Positions 1-8,609 of a DNA stretch of 64,000 bases are shown here, in pieces. The first letter of the stretch is position 1, and every line of letters begins with the position of its first letter. The DNA comes from Syntrophomonas sp. (GTDB taxonomy: Bacteria > Bacillota > Syntrophomonadia > Syntrophomonadales > Syntrophomonadaceae), in NCBI GenBank assembly GCA_016841245.1, contig JAENZN010000018.1, positions 1 to 64,000 of the forward strand, given 5' to 3'. Under the pieces are notes generated by a model that did no database searches, was not told the origin of the DNA, and saw nothing but the letters and a program-made list of their open reading frames with translations. The position numbers were made by a program, and so were the translations under genes.

Positions 1-107
1 TGAAGGTGGCCTTAAATGACCGGACTCGTGGTCGTCTTGGACCGTAATACACATTACCCGCGCCTTGAGCTTAAGATATTGAATCAGAGTGATCATAACA
101 TAAGCAC
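1..107. other. unassigned left edge
   Basis: No gene could be supported here. The minus strand is open for about 35 codons towards the left edge (possible TTG start near 105, reading MSAYVMITLIQYL...), but I do not recognise the peptide and no strong ribosome binding site precedes it. It could be the edge of another mobile-element fragment. Confidence 0.3.
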
Positions 108-752
108 TCAACTAAAATTTTTCAAGAAGAAAAAATAGATCAGCTTAACATATTCCAGGAAAACTATTTCAGCATCCCCTGATCGCTTCCACCAACCATC
201 AGCCTGAAAATGATCGTATGGAGTCGGACAGGACAAAATTCTCACTTCTCGATCTAAATCATCTAAGGCACAGGAGAAAATCATCTTGGCCCTATGGGAA
301 TGATATTTGGAAGTTACCAGCAACAATGAATCAAGATCCTCATTCTCTTTAAAATAATCAGCCACCACCCGGGCTTCATCTGCAGTGCTGCCTGCATCCC
401 CCGGCAAAATAACAATATCATCAGGCGCTGCTCCCAGCTGGACAGCAACCATAGCAGCTACATCAGTATCATGCGGAATCTCTGCCCCCAGGTTTAGAGC
501 CTCCTCATATCCGTTCATATGGTTTCTCACCATAATTATCTTATTTGCCATCCCGCGCTCATATAATTCAACCGCTCCCAGCATCCTATCCGGCCCGCTG
601 CCCATCAAAACGACTATAACATCACTTTGAACTGGCTGATCCTCTGTCTCCAGCCAGCTACCTAGATTAATAAAGCAATAAATAAACAACACGACCAGAA
701 GAAGTATTATAAAGAGAAAAACATTTCGTTTTTTAGAATTAGAAAATGACAA
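108..752 (-). CDS. YdcF/SanA-like DUF218 membrane protein
   Basis: A 214-residue protein with one N-terminal membrane helix (about residues 10-30) followed by a DUF218/YdcF-like domain. Visible family features are the hydrophobic strand with VVLMGSGPDRM near residue 47, GSTADEA near 122 and the TSKYHSHRAKMIF stretch near 146. Family members are envelope proteins of poorly defined biochemistry, linked to cell-wall or surface-polymer integrity. A GGGAGGG ribosome binding site lies about 13 bases before the ATG. It is the distal end of the minus-strand polysaccharide cluster, so a role in envelope polymer handling is an inference from context. Confidence 0.8.
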   Translation of the reverse strand: MSFSNSKKRNVFLFIILLLVVLFIYCFINLGSWLETEDQPVQSDVIVVLMGSGPDRMLGAVELYERGMANKIIMVRNHMNGYEEALNLGAEIPHDTDVAAMVAVQLGAAPDDIVILPGDAGSTADEARVVADYFKENEDLDSLLLVTSKYHSHRAKMIFSCALDDLDREVRILSCPTPYDHFQADGWWKRSGDAEIVFLEYVKLIYFFFLKNFS

Positions 753-866
753 AAATTAAACCCTCCCGCGGATAATCTGACTGGAAATACGTACTAAGTC
801 CCCCGGGCCAAGTGCATTGATAATATCCACCCTTCTTTCTTAATCATATAAGATATATATTTTGAA

Positions 867-1277
867 TTATATTTCTTGCGCAGGAATACCCACTACCGTA
901 CTATTATCTGGTACATCTTTAACAACCACAGCATTTGCACCAATTTGTGAATTATCTCCAATTTTTATATCACCAAGTATACAAGCACCAGCTCCTATAA
1001 GAACATTTTTCCCGATAACTGGATTTGCTCTTATCCCGCTTTTACCTCCTATAGTAACATTTTGAAGTATTTTAGTTTTCTCCCCAATGACAGTATCATG
1101 TCCAATAACCACTCCTAGACCCTTATGAGCAAAAACAACACTATCCTCAATTTGCGCAGTATAAGGTATCTCACATGTATACAACAACCTAGTAAGTCGA
1201 TTAAATACTCGAGGTAGTATTGGTATCCTTTTTAAATATAACCATCTTGCAATATTATGTGTTGTGATATTGGACAT
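867..1277 (-). CDS. serine acetyltransferase-like hexapeptide transferase
   Basis: A 136-residue left-handed beta-helix acyltransferase. Hexapeptide repeats of the type (I/V)GxxxxI run from about residue 58 to 120 (IGHDTVIGEKTKI, IGKNVLIGAGACI, IGDNSQIGANAVV) and it ends in the usual NSTVVGIPAQEI tail. It is shorter than true CysE (about 220 residues or more) and lacks its N-terminal helical domain, so it more likely O-acetylates a sugar than serine. It starts 4 bases after the flippase stop, with a GAGGAG ribosome binding site, so it is co-transcribed with the flippase. Confidence 0.8.
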   Translation of the reverse strand: MSNITTHNIARWLYLKRIPILPRVFNRLTRLLYTCEIPYTAQIEDSVVFAHKGLGVVIGHDTVIGEKTKILQNVTIGGKSGIRANPVIGKNVLIGAGACILGDIKIGDNSQIGANAVVVKDVPDNSTVVGIPAQEI

Positions 1278-1281
1278 TAGT

Positions 1282-2532
1282 TTATCTCCTCTTAATAATA
1301 TTTTTGAACTGCACTATTTCAGATGGTTTTAAAAAAATTACATCTAGGATGTTCAATTTCTTGTCCCTAACGAAATACACTAAAAATGAAAAGCCACAAA
1401 TTGAGTATGAAACTATAGAAGAAAATGCAGCACCATACATTCCATACAAAGGTATTGTAATAATATTTGATATGATATTCACAAGCACACTAATGAGTAA
1501 TGATAAAAAATAAAACCATCGCTTACCCTCTGATAAAAATACGACACCTATCATTTTATAAAACACCATACTAACAGCTCCCAATGCTAGTATCAGTGTT
1601 ACTCTGTATGCGTCAGTAAATTCTGATCCATACATTAGATTTATAGCAAATTTTCCAAAAAACAAAAACCCAATAATTACAATCACTACAGATATTAGAG
1701 AAATTTTGATTGCTAGTAACGTAGAATCATTTGAATAAGTCCTTGCAACTCGAGATACTAGAACTTCTTTAAATGAATCTGGTATTAGCCAAAAATAATT
1801 AACTATTCCTACTGCGGTTGCATATAAACCAAGCTCTATAGAAGTACCCATGTGTTTCAAGAAAAATATATCAACACTATAATTAAAGGTTATAAGTAAA
1901 GCAGTCAACATTGGCAGCCAACTAAATTCAAGTATTTCTTTCACAAATATAAAGTTATTATTAAGTGGCTTAGGCATAACCTTCGAATAGTATAAATATA
2001 TTATTATCGATATTGAGTTAATTCCAATAGTCAATAATATGGGAAGCAGCAAACTTTTTTCCATCATAAAGAACATTACTGCAAATGATATCATTCTAAT
2101 TGTAACATTAAACATGTGAAGCTTAATTTTAAGCCGTATATTTTCAACAGCCATAGTACTTTCCATCTGCTGATTAATCACGCTAAATGGTAATAGAATG
2201 ATGACATAAAAATATAACTTATTATTGATAATAGAACCTAAAACGATAGCTATTAACGCATGAATAATAAACTGAAATATATAAATATTAACATATTTTT
2301 CAAGTATACCACCGTTGTTTTTTCGAAAAAAATATGAATAAGATTGATGAATTCCTAAATTAAGTATAATGGTCAAAACAAGCACAATTTGAGTAATATA
2401 TGAGTAATCACCTTTATAAATAACACCTAGATAACGTGTTAAAAAAGCCGAACTTAACAACCCAATTATTACGGTATATATTTTGTTGATTAGATTTAAA
2501 GAATAATCATTTGTTAAAACTTTTGATAACAT
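1282..2532 (-). CDS. Wzx-type polysaccharide flippase
   Basis: A 416-residue, almost entirely hydrophobic protein with about 12 predicted membrane segments, of the MATE/oligosaccharide flippase (MOP) superfamily. It should move undecaprenyl-pyrophosphate-linked repeat units across the cytoplasmic membrane for Wzy-dependent assembly. The start is preceded by AGGAG lying inside the end of the upstream glycosyltransferase gene, 8 bases apart, implying coupling. The gene is strikingly AT-rich compared with the flanking core genes, typical of a serotype-specific wzx. A 41-bp stretch at 1405-1445 within its 3' part recurs at 6102-6141 next to an IS21 end. Confidence 0.85.
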   Translation of the reverse strand: MLSKVLTNDYSLNLINKIYTVIIGLLSSAFLTRYLGVIYKGDYSYITQIVLVLTIILNLGIHQSYSYFFRKNNGGILEKYVNIYIFQFIIHALIAIVLGSIINNKLYFYVIILLPFSVINQQMESTMAVENIRLKIKLHMFNVTIRMISFAVMFFMMEKSLLLPILLTIGINSISIIIYLYYSKVMPKPLNNNFIFVKEILEFSWLPMLTALLITFNYSVDIFFLKHMGTSIELGLYATAVGIVNYFWLIPDSFKEVLVSRVARTYSNDSTLLAIKISLISVVIVIIGFLFFGKFAINLMYGSEFTDAYRVTLILALGAVSMVFYKMIGVVFLSEGKRWFYFLSLLISVLVNIISNIITIPLYGMYGAAFSSIVSYSICGFSFLVYFVRDKKLNILDVIFLKPSEIVQFKNIIKRR

Positions 2533-2540
2533 ATCTAAAA

Positions 2541-3752
2541 CTAAATTCTCCTATCAGCGAGTAAATTTGAAAAAAATTCAGTAACCTCTAGTGTTCCATC
2601 TTGATGGCTCTTACAATTCTTAATTAGCATATTTCTCAGTTCACTATCTCTAATAATTTTTTCGATAGAATCTGCTATCTCTACCCCGCTCATCCTACAA
2701 ATTAATCCTGTTAAATTATTTTCTATTTGCTCACCTACAGTATCATAATTTGTAACTACTATTGGTTTACCTACATACTTAGCTTCATCAACTGCATTTG
2801 ATTTTCCCTCTGTTCTAGAAGAGTGAACAAAAATATCAGTATCCTTAATAAAGGCGAGTGTATTCAACTGAAATCCGAGTAAAATAAAAGAATCCTGTAT
2901 TCTATTTTCTATAATCAATTTTTCGATTTGTCTTCTAAATTTACCTCCACCAAGAACCAACCATTTAATCTTAAACCCTCGTTGGACTAAAATTCGACAT
3001 GCTTCTATAGCTAAATCAATACCCTTTAGTGGATCCAATCTAGTAACTGTCAATATCTTAATGAAATTATCATCAGTATCCATAAAGCTATTGTCATAAT
3101 CCAATTTTTCATAAAATGATAACGGGATATGATTATAATATACATCTATTCTCCTTTTCATAAATGGATACATTTCCTCAAAAATTTTTGCACACTCTAA
3201 TGATACTGATAGAGCTCCATTAAGCTTTTTATAATAGTCTGCGTCAATCTCAATATCTCTGTTTAGAATTCTTGTATCACTTCTTATCCAATGAAATTTT
3301 TTGGTAGCATCAACTACATCAATAACGAAATATGTAGAAAGTCCCAAAATACCAAAAGCTAGATCAAATTGTTCTTCAAGTTTAGGTAGATCATTTTTGA
3401 ATTTGTTCCAAAATTTTTGTCTTTGTTGATTCATATTCTTTTGCAAAATGATATGGTTCAATATGGAATTTAAAGCAGAAGATAACATTTTGAATTTTCT
3501 TTGTTTAAGGAACACTTTCAGATACTTAATAGTATTTTCACTCGGTAATGTAGCAGCGGTAATAATATCTACTGTATTCAAAAACCTGGCATTCTTGTTA
3601 AAATAGTCTCTTAGTTTGCCCCCCGGCTTTAATACATAAATAGAAACATCAAAAACATCATAATCGATTTTATCTAGAAGAGCCAATAAACTTTTTTGGG
3701 GACCCCCGATTGAAATATTGCTTATTACAAATAATAACTTTATTTTCTTCAT
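2541..3752 (-). CDS. glycosyltransferase family 4
   Basis: A 403-residue GT-B fold glycosyltransferase. The N-terminus has the GT4-type loop ISIGGPQKSLLALL (about 12-25). The C-terminal half shows LTVTRLDPLKGIDLAIEA (about 236-253), LVLGGGKFR, and the nucleotide-sugar binding region HSSRTEGKSNAVDEAKYVGK (about 315-334). It probably adds one sugar of the repeat unit on the cytoplasmic side; the sugar cannot be told from sequence. An AGAGAGG ribosome binding site lies before the ATG. It is coupled to wzx downstream. AT-rich like its neighbour. Confidence 0.85.
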   Translation of the reverse strand: MKKIKLLFVISNISIGGPQKSLLALLDKIDYDVFDVSIYVLKPGGKLRDYFNKNARFLNTVDIITAATLPSENTIKYLKVFLKQRKFKMLSSALNSILNHIILQKNMNQQRQKFWNKFKNDLPKLEEQFDLAFGILGLSTYFVIDVVDATKKFHWIRSDTRILNRDIEIDADYYKKLNGALSVSLECAKIFEEMYPFMKRRIDVYYNHIPLSFYEKLDYDNSFMDTDDNFIKILTVTRLDPLKGIDLAIEACRILVQRGFKIKWLVLGGGKFRRQIEKLIIENRIQDSFILLGFQLNTLAFIKDTDIFVHSSRTEGKSNAVDEAKYVGKPIVVTNYDTVGEQIENNLTGLICRMSGVEIADSIEKIIRDSELRNMLIKNCKSHQDGTLEVTEFFSNLLADRRI

Positions 3753-3914
3753 TATTTATTTTCCTCTCTATAAGGTCAGTAATAATACTGTGGTAAATCA
3801 TTGTCAATTATCATTTGAGTGTTACTGCTAATCCATATTAGCCCAATAGACGACAAACATTGTCCAAAAATTAACGAAATTACAGACAGATATTCCCCCT
3901 TCGGGGTAAGATAA

Positions 3915-4290
3915 TTAAGTCAACTCTCCCTGAACAATCAACTTTACCATATGGTCATCAATGATCCTACGATTGTTTTGTGCTCTATAAAGTAGACAAT
4001 GAGCAAAGAACTTGTTTACCACTCTTGCCCCACTGCTAGAGAATTTAAAGATTTCATCCATCGCGCTATCCGAAGAGATCTCATGATTGGCACCATCATA
4101 AGACAAATGGCTTTTTACGTATTCTTCCACCTGAGCACGATCTAAGTGAGGAAATTTGCACAGCATATCGATGTGCTGCTTAATGGCGGCGTAAGATTGT
4201 ATTTAACCCTCTTCCAGATTTCGCTCTGGCCTACCAGAATCAAGGGCATTGGACTCTGGGCATCCATCTTGAAATTTAATGAGTACTATT
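3915..4290 (-). pseudogene. ExeA/TnsC-like transposition ATPase, C-terminal remnant
   Basis: The frame ending at 3915 encodes MLCKFPHLDRAQVEEY...ARVVNKF...VKLIVQGEL, matching the C-terminus of ExeA-family AAA ATPases carried by transposons. Just upstream, in another frame (about 4200-4280), the minus strand reads NFKMDAQSPMPLILVGQSEI, the Sensor-type segment that should precede it, and YAAIKQHID bridges the two. A frameshift near 4195 therefore separates the two parts. The N-terminal Walker A half is missing and is replaced by the IS200-type element. This is a dead helper-ATPase gene, truncated by later insertion or rearrangement. Confidence 0.75.
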
Positions 4291-4294
4291 TTTG

Positions 4295-4918
4295 TAATTA
4301 AACGACACACCTGCTGAAGCAGGTGGATTTTCTTGCAAGTAAAACTTGCTTTAAGTCTAAAGCCTTCTGAAAAGTCCATTTGCTCAAGCAAAATAAATGT
4401 TTCTAACTAAAACTTAGTTGTCAATTTTAAAGTTATCGCCTTTTTCTTGTATTTCTTGATCCTCAATGTATTTCCTGACGGTTTCTTCAGTTACAGTACC
4501 TACGGTTGCACAAAAATATCCTCTTGCCCATAAGTGTTGACCCCAATATCTCTTTTTTAGTTCTGGGAACTCTTCCTGTATCAAATGTGAAGATCTTCCC
4601 TTTAAGTACTGTACAATCTTGCTTGGGGCCAACGTAGCAGGACAGGACAGCAGCAAGTGAACATGATCTTGACCTATACTTCCTTGTACTATAGTAATAC
4701 TTCGAGCTTCACAGCCTTGTCGTATCAGTTCTCTTAGTCTTAGCCCTATATCGCCTTTTAATATTTTGTATCTGTATTTTGTAACCCAGATTACATGATA
4801 TTTGATATCGTATATCGCGTGGCTGCTTTTCCTGTATTCAACCATTATCCTCACCTCTTGAGTATAATATGGCTGAAATACTACCTGCTAAACCTTTCCC
4901 GCCTTTAAGGCGGGGGAT
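4295..4918 (-). mobile_element. IS200/IS605-type insertion sequence (tnpA only)
   Basis: A compact element carrying only a Y1-type transposase and no TnpB. Its likely left end (minus-strand sense) carries the subterminal hairpin CCCGCCTTTAAGGCGGG at 4898-4914, and its likely right end carries ACCTGCTGAAGCAGGT at 4310-4325. Such imperfect hairpins at each end, with no terminal inverted repeats, are the hallmark of the single-strand IS200/IS605 group. The exact boundaries are estimates. It lies between an ExeA-like fragment and a dead acyltransferase gene, and the stop codon of the latter abuts its left end. Confidence 0.75.
4414..4845 (-). CDS. tnpA: IS200/IS605 family transposase TnpA (Y1/HUH)
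   Basis: A 143-residue HUH single-strand transposase. Visible features are the N-terminal YHVIWVTKYRYKIL strand, the metal-binding HUH motif in QDHVHLLLS (HVH), GRSSHLIQEEFP, and the conserved C-terminal helix with TEETVRKYIEDQ carrying the likely nucleophilic tyrosine. The length is typical of intact TnpA proteins (about 130-150), so it may be active. I chose the ATG at 4845 because AGAGGTGAGG lies just upstream; a GTG nine bases earlier is possible. Its function is cut-and-paste transposition of single-stranded DNA ends. Confidence 0.9.
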   Translation of the reverse strand: MVEYRKSSHAIYDIKYHVIWVTKYRYKILKGDIGLRLRELIRQGCEARSITIVQGSIGQDHVHLLLSCPATLAPSKIVQYLKGRSSHLIQEEFPELKKRYWGQHLWARGYFCATVGTVTEETVRKYIEDQEIQEKGDNFKIDN

Positions 4919-6066
4919 TTAAACCTGGCACATTGATATTAAATCGATTTTTGCGGCAATTTCCCTTCCATATTTAATGGAAGGTTTCTCCACGTACCTA
5001 TATGAAATGGATGCTACAATTACTGCAACACAAGCAGAGATACACCATATTACGGTTAGCGGTACCCTATCATACAAAATGCAAACCATAGCAATCAAAA
5101 CAATAGCATGATAAAGGTATATACTATACGATATTTTACCAACATAGACTATTGGTCTCCAGTTTAGGAACCTTGCCACTTGGGTACTAGATAACGATAG
5201 TATGATAAATAGAACAACTGCGATTGTTACAACCCAATTACTATAAACATGCTTCTGGACCATGGAATTTAAATTAAATAGCCAAAATCGAGAAATGTAC
5301 ATTAACACACCGCAAACAAATAGTAATACCTTAATAGTCCCACTAAACTTTCGAAAGGCATTTACAATCCCCTGCCGATACTTCGCAATAAGAGCCCCTG
5401 CAATAAACATTACCAGGTAGAAAAAAGTGTACAGATAATCGTAGGGAAAGCCCTGGCAAATTTTAAACTTGAACCAATAACCAATAATTGATGTAAATAA
5501 TCCCAATCCTAAGCTCAACTTCCAGTCCAAGCTTTTAATTAACAGAACAAGGAATGGAAAGATCAACGAAATTCTCATTTCATATACGAGTGACCACAAA
5601 ACGGGATCAAATTGTCCATTCTGGAAACTGCCAATTAGTATTATATGATCACGAATAAGATCTCACGAAATTGGTAGATTCCATCTACTATTAAACCAAA
5701 CGCTTAGTCCTTGTATTCCTCCTTTTGACAATTGTACGTCAAGCAATATGGCAATAATAATTGCAATATAGTAAGGTATGTATATCCTGAACCAGCGCCT
5801 AACAAACAAAGCCACCATAGCTTGATTTCTTATCTGAAAAATAGGGCATTGCCAAAACAAGTCCACTGAGAACAAAAAAGAATACTACTGCCTCGTATCC
5901 TGCCCAAAAAAAAATGAAGTGGAGAATATTTTAAAAGATTAACTATACCCAGATTGCTCTGGATATGTGTATCTATCGGAATTATAGGTAAAACAATCAT
6001 GTAATGGTTTATTAATACCGTTACAGCTGCTAAACCTCTAAGTGAATCAAGTTCTTTAATATGCAT
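4919..6066 (-). pseudogene. acyltransferase 3 family protein, broken
   Basis: Three consecutive reading frames together make one roughly 380-residue acyltransferase-3 (OafA-like) membrane protein, which normally O-acylates surface sugars. The N-terminus starts MHIKELDSLRGLAAVTVLINH, with the conserved arginine of the family. The frame is lost at the nine-A run 5906-5914; removing one base restores the family sequence WAGYEAVVFFFVLSGLVLAM. A second shift occurs near 5815-5845 before FVRRWFRIYIPYY. An in-frame TGA stop lies at 5663-5665 before DLIRDHIILIGSFQ...LWSLVYEMRIS. The C-terminus runs into the IS200-type element. Either this is a true pseudogene or some shifts are sequencing errors; the in-frame stop argues for the former. 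Confidence 0.8.
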
Positions 6067-6101
6067 CAATTTCCACCCTAACTTCACAAGCTATCTTTTA
6101 A

Positions 6102-6141
6102 GTATAAAACTATAAAGAAAATGCAACACCATACATTCCAT
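6102..6141 (-). pseudogene. flippase gene scrap at IS21 junction
   Basis: This 40-base stretch is nearly identical (one gap and two mismatches) to 1405-1445 inside the flippase gene. The minus strand reads NGMYGVAFSL, matching YGMYGAAFSSI of the intact flippase. The match stops exactly where the IS21-type end begins. It is probably a scrap of a second or former wzx copy cut by the insertion. Confidence 0.6.
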
Positions 6142-6785
6142 TGAGCATTCCGGCCCACGTTGAGCCATCAGTCCGGTCAGTGAGAGCCATCAATCCGTTG
6201 ATGGAGAACCACTATTCCCGAACAGAAAGCCATAGTGATCATCCTTTAGAATGTAACTATGTACTATAAAGTGTAAATACATTTTCAAAGGAGGTCATTT
6301 GAATGACCAGTTATCGTGAGATCAGCCAGGAAATCAGTCAGCGCAGCATCGCACTTAGTTGCAAATACTCGCGTAACACCGTTGTCAAAGTTATTAGGCG
6401 AGCTAAAGAGCTTAACAACCATTGGCCCTTAAGCTTAAAGCAAACTGACGCCAAATTGGAGAAATTATTCTAAAGGAACCGGCACAATCTGAGCGTAGGT
6501 ATCCGAATATATCCACAAGGAACTTATGCGCAATAGAGTATCGTTAAAACTGCTGTAGCAAGAATACTGCGAAGAGTGCCGCCAGCGTAGTGAGATACCC
6601 CTTATGTATTCCCAGTTTTGCTATCACTACCAAAAATTTTCGGAGAAGAAACGTGCTTCAATGCACATTCCCAGAAAACCCGCTTCCATAGTAGAGCTGG
6701 ATACCGGAGAAATAATTCCGGATTACCTATCTTACAGCCAGTACACTTACGTGGAAGTAGTTTTATCAATGAAACTGGACTATCG
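6142..6785 (+). mobile_element. IS21-family remnant with dead istA
   Basis: The left end at about 6142-6225 has the multiple GAGCCATCA(G/A)TCCG repeats typical of IS21-type termini. After AAAGGAGG, an istA-like frame begins at 6304 (MTSYREISQEISQRSIALSC, RNTVVKVIRRAKELN), then shifts frame after LEKLF near 6470. It continues as EYIHKELMRNR with a TAG at 6556-6558 where family members have tryptophan (LLWQEYC), then MYSQFCYHYQKFSEKKRASM and, after a deletion, ELDTGEIIPDYL and YSQYTYVEVVLS. The catalytic core and istB are gone. At about 6785 it is abutted by an IS3-type fragment in the opposite direction. Confidence 0.8.
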
Positions 6786-7145
6786 GGCAAGGTTCGTTTA
6801 TTCCCACGCCGCCATTCTCTTGCCCCCTTCAATAGTGCTTGAGGCCAGATTTTTTTTTGAGCCAACCAATCTAATACGATTGCTGGCCGTTGATCTGTTG
6901 ATAGCAGGCTTCTTTTTCTTCCATCTCCTTTTTGAGTTTTCCGGTTTTGTCCATGCTCCGCTCGAAGACCACGGCAGCATTCTTAATGAAGTCGCTCTTC
7001 CACTGGCTGAGCATCTGCGGATTTAATTGATATTTAGCGGCAACTTGATTCAATGTCGACTCTTCCCTAAGAAGTTCAAACACCACTTTGGCTTTAAATT
7101 CGGCTGTATAATATTTTTCGCTTTTCCATATTCTTATTTTAGCTT
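6786..7145 (-). pseudogene. IS3-family orfA transposase remnant
   Basis: The minus strand encodes KYYTAEFKAKVVFELL followed by REESTLNQVAAKYQLNPQML and SQWKSDFIKNAAVVF, a typical IS3-family OrfA helix-turn-helix protein, then a leucine-zipper-like KKEMEEKEACYQQ. The frame then breaks (stop near 6872), but the other frame continues as IGWLKKKSGLKHY, the usual OrfA end, followed by NEPCPI where OrfB would begin. The start is also out of frame (MEKRK in another frame near 7125). OrfB with its DDE residues is absent. Two short direct copies of ACTCCTTGG(G/T)AGCAT at 7168-7205 may belong to its end. Confidence 0.75.
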
Positions 7146-7186
7146 ATTTTTTCCTGATTAGTGTCTCACTCCTTGGGAGCATTATA

Positions 7187-8572
7187 TCACTCCTTGGTAG
7201 CATATCTTATTTTTCTCCTTAGTTTTATTCGCGTATCAATATATAAAAACAATAAAATTGGTATTATCATAGAATATATAAAACTTAATATAATTGAAAT
7301 GTTTTGGATGTAAGTAAAACCAAAACGAACACCAAAGTAAGAGAAAAAGTAAAGACTTGCAAAATCATTAGCTTTTCTATACATAGAGTCAGCTTTTACC
7401 ATTCCTAATATAATCAACATTTGAGGTATAAAAGAAAATACATAGCCAAAATAAAATAGTCCCTGACCCATGGATGGAATAATTGCATCTCTAGCTGGTC
7501 CTCCATGATGATAAACCAAATTATATAAAGTATTTGTCCTGTTTTCTAAATCAAAGTATTGGCTCAAGCCAGGAAAATTACCTAATATATCATTAAGTAA
7601 AGTATTTATGGTAAAGAACTCTGAATATCTCTCTTTTGCTATTATTACTATGCCCATCTGCTTTGGACCCAAAAAGTGGGATTCAAGGTAATCAATAATA
7701 CCTCCCCATGTTGAAATATTACTGACACCTATATAATTAACTTTAAGTAATGTTAATCTTAATATAACCAAAGTTATTATTAGGGGAAAAAACATAAATA
7801 TACTTTTACGTTTATTAGGAAATACATTAAGAAGAAAAAACATACTTGCCGTAGCAGGCATAACAACTGAATTACGGCTTGTTCCGCTAAATATCATTAG
7901 ATTGAAAAACAAGATTACTATCAGTGTCAGATAGTAATAGATATCATTATTTGTTTTTTTATATTTTTTTATAAACTGCAGTGAAAGTAAAAGAGGTAAA
8001 AAAAGCTTACCCCAATCGACAACCATCCCGCCTAAACCAGTGATTAGCCACCGCCCCTTACTCAAGGTCATTTCACTTGTAGACAAAAAGAAGAACTTAT
8101 ACTGTAAAAGTACAGTTGGATTTAAAACAATGATAAATATAGCACATGCTACTACCAATTTTAATGTTAAAGTATTATTTTTATTGATCTTCAAGTTATC
8201 TATAGGCTTTCTATTTCTATAGAATTTTTTTGTTACGTAAATTAATAATATACCCAAACAAAATTCCTCAAATATCATAAAATTAATACCTTGGGATAAT
8301 GAGCCATATTCATCTATATAAGTAGGATAAGTTATTATCAAGATTGGTATAACAACATAACGTATAACTGATATGCAGTTTAGAAGGAACATACCTGGAT
8401 TATATAAATATACGTATATTTTAGCTATAGAAATATATAAAATACCATATATCAATGGAACAAAAACCAATAATATGGTAGACGTGCTTTTGTTGATAAA
8501 TAGTAGAAAAATAGTGAATAATGTGAAAAAAGATGATATAAATACGGCTTGTCCTAATCCTTCCTTTTTCAA
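7187..8572 (-). CDS. Wzy-type oligosaccharide repeat-unit polymerase
   Basis: A 461-residue protein with about 12 predicted membrane helices and one larger external loop (about residues 290-370), the layout of O-antigen/capsule repeat polymerases. No sequence signature defines this family, so the call rests on topology, length and position among glycosyltransferases and flippase. It would link undecaprenyl-bound repeat units outside the membrane. The start is TTG at 8572, with AAGGAGG eight bases upstream. Strongly AT-rich. The 3' end lies next to IS debris but the frame is intact. Confidence 0.7.
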   Translation of the reverse strand: MKKEGLGQAVFISSFFTLFTIFLLFINKSTSTILLVFVPLIYGILYISIAKIYVYLYNPGMFLLNCISVIRYVVIPILIITYPTYIDEYGSLSQGINFMIFEEFCLGILLIYVTKKFYRNRKPIDNLKINKNNTLTLKLVVACAIFIIVLNPTVLLQYKFFFLSTSEMTLSKGRWLITGLGGMVVDWGKLFLPLLLSLQFIKKYKKTNNDIYYYLTLIVILFFNLMIFSGTSRNSVVMPATASMFFLLNVFPNKRKSIFMFFPLIITLVILRLTLLKVNYIGVSNISTWGGIIDYLESHFLGPKQMGIVIIAKERYSEFFTINTLLNDILGNFPGLSQYFDLENRTNTLYNLVYHHGGPARDAIIPSMGQGLFYFGYVFSFIPQMLIILGMVKADSMYRKANDFASLYFFSYFGVRFGFTYIQNISIILSFIYSMIIPILLFLYIDTRIKLRRKIRYATKE

Positions 8573-8609
8573 AAGTTTACCTCCTTAGGCAATTGATTTA
8601 AAATAACCT

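Noticed and set aside
4203-4391. 62-codon minus-strand frame
   Set aside because: It is an off-frame reading across the IS200 right end and the ExeA-like remnant.
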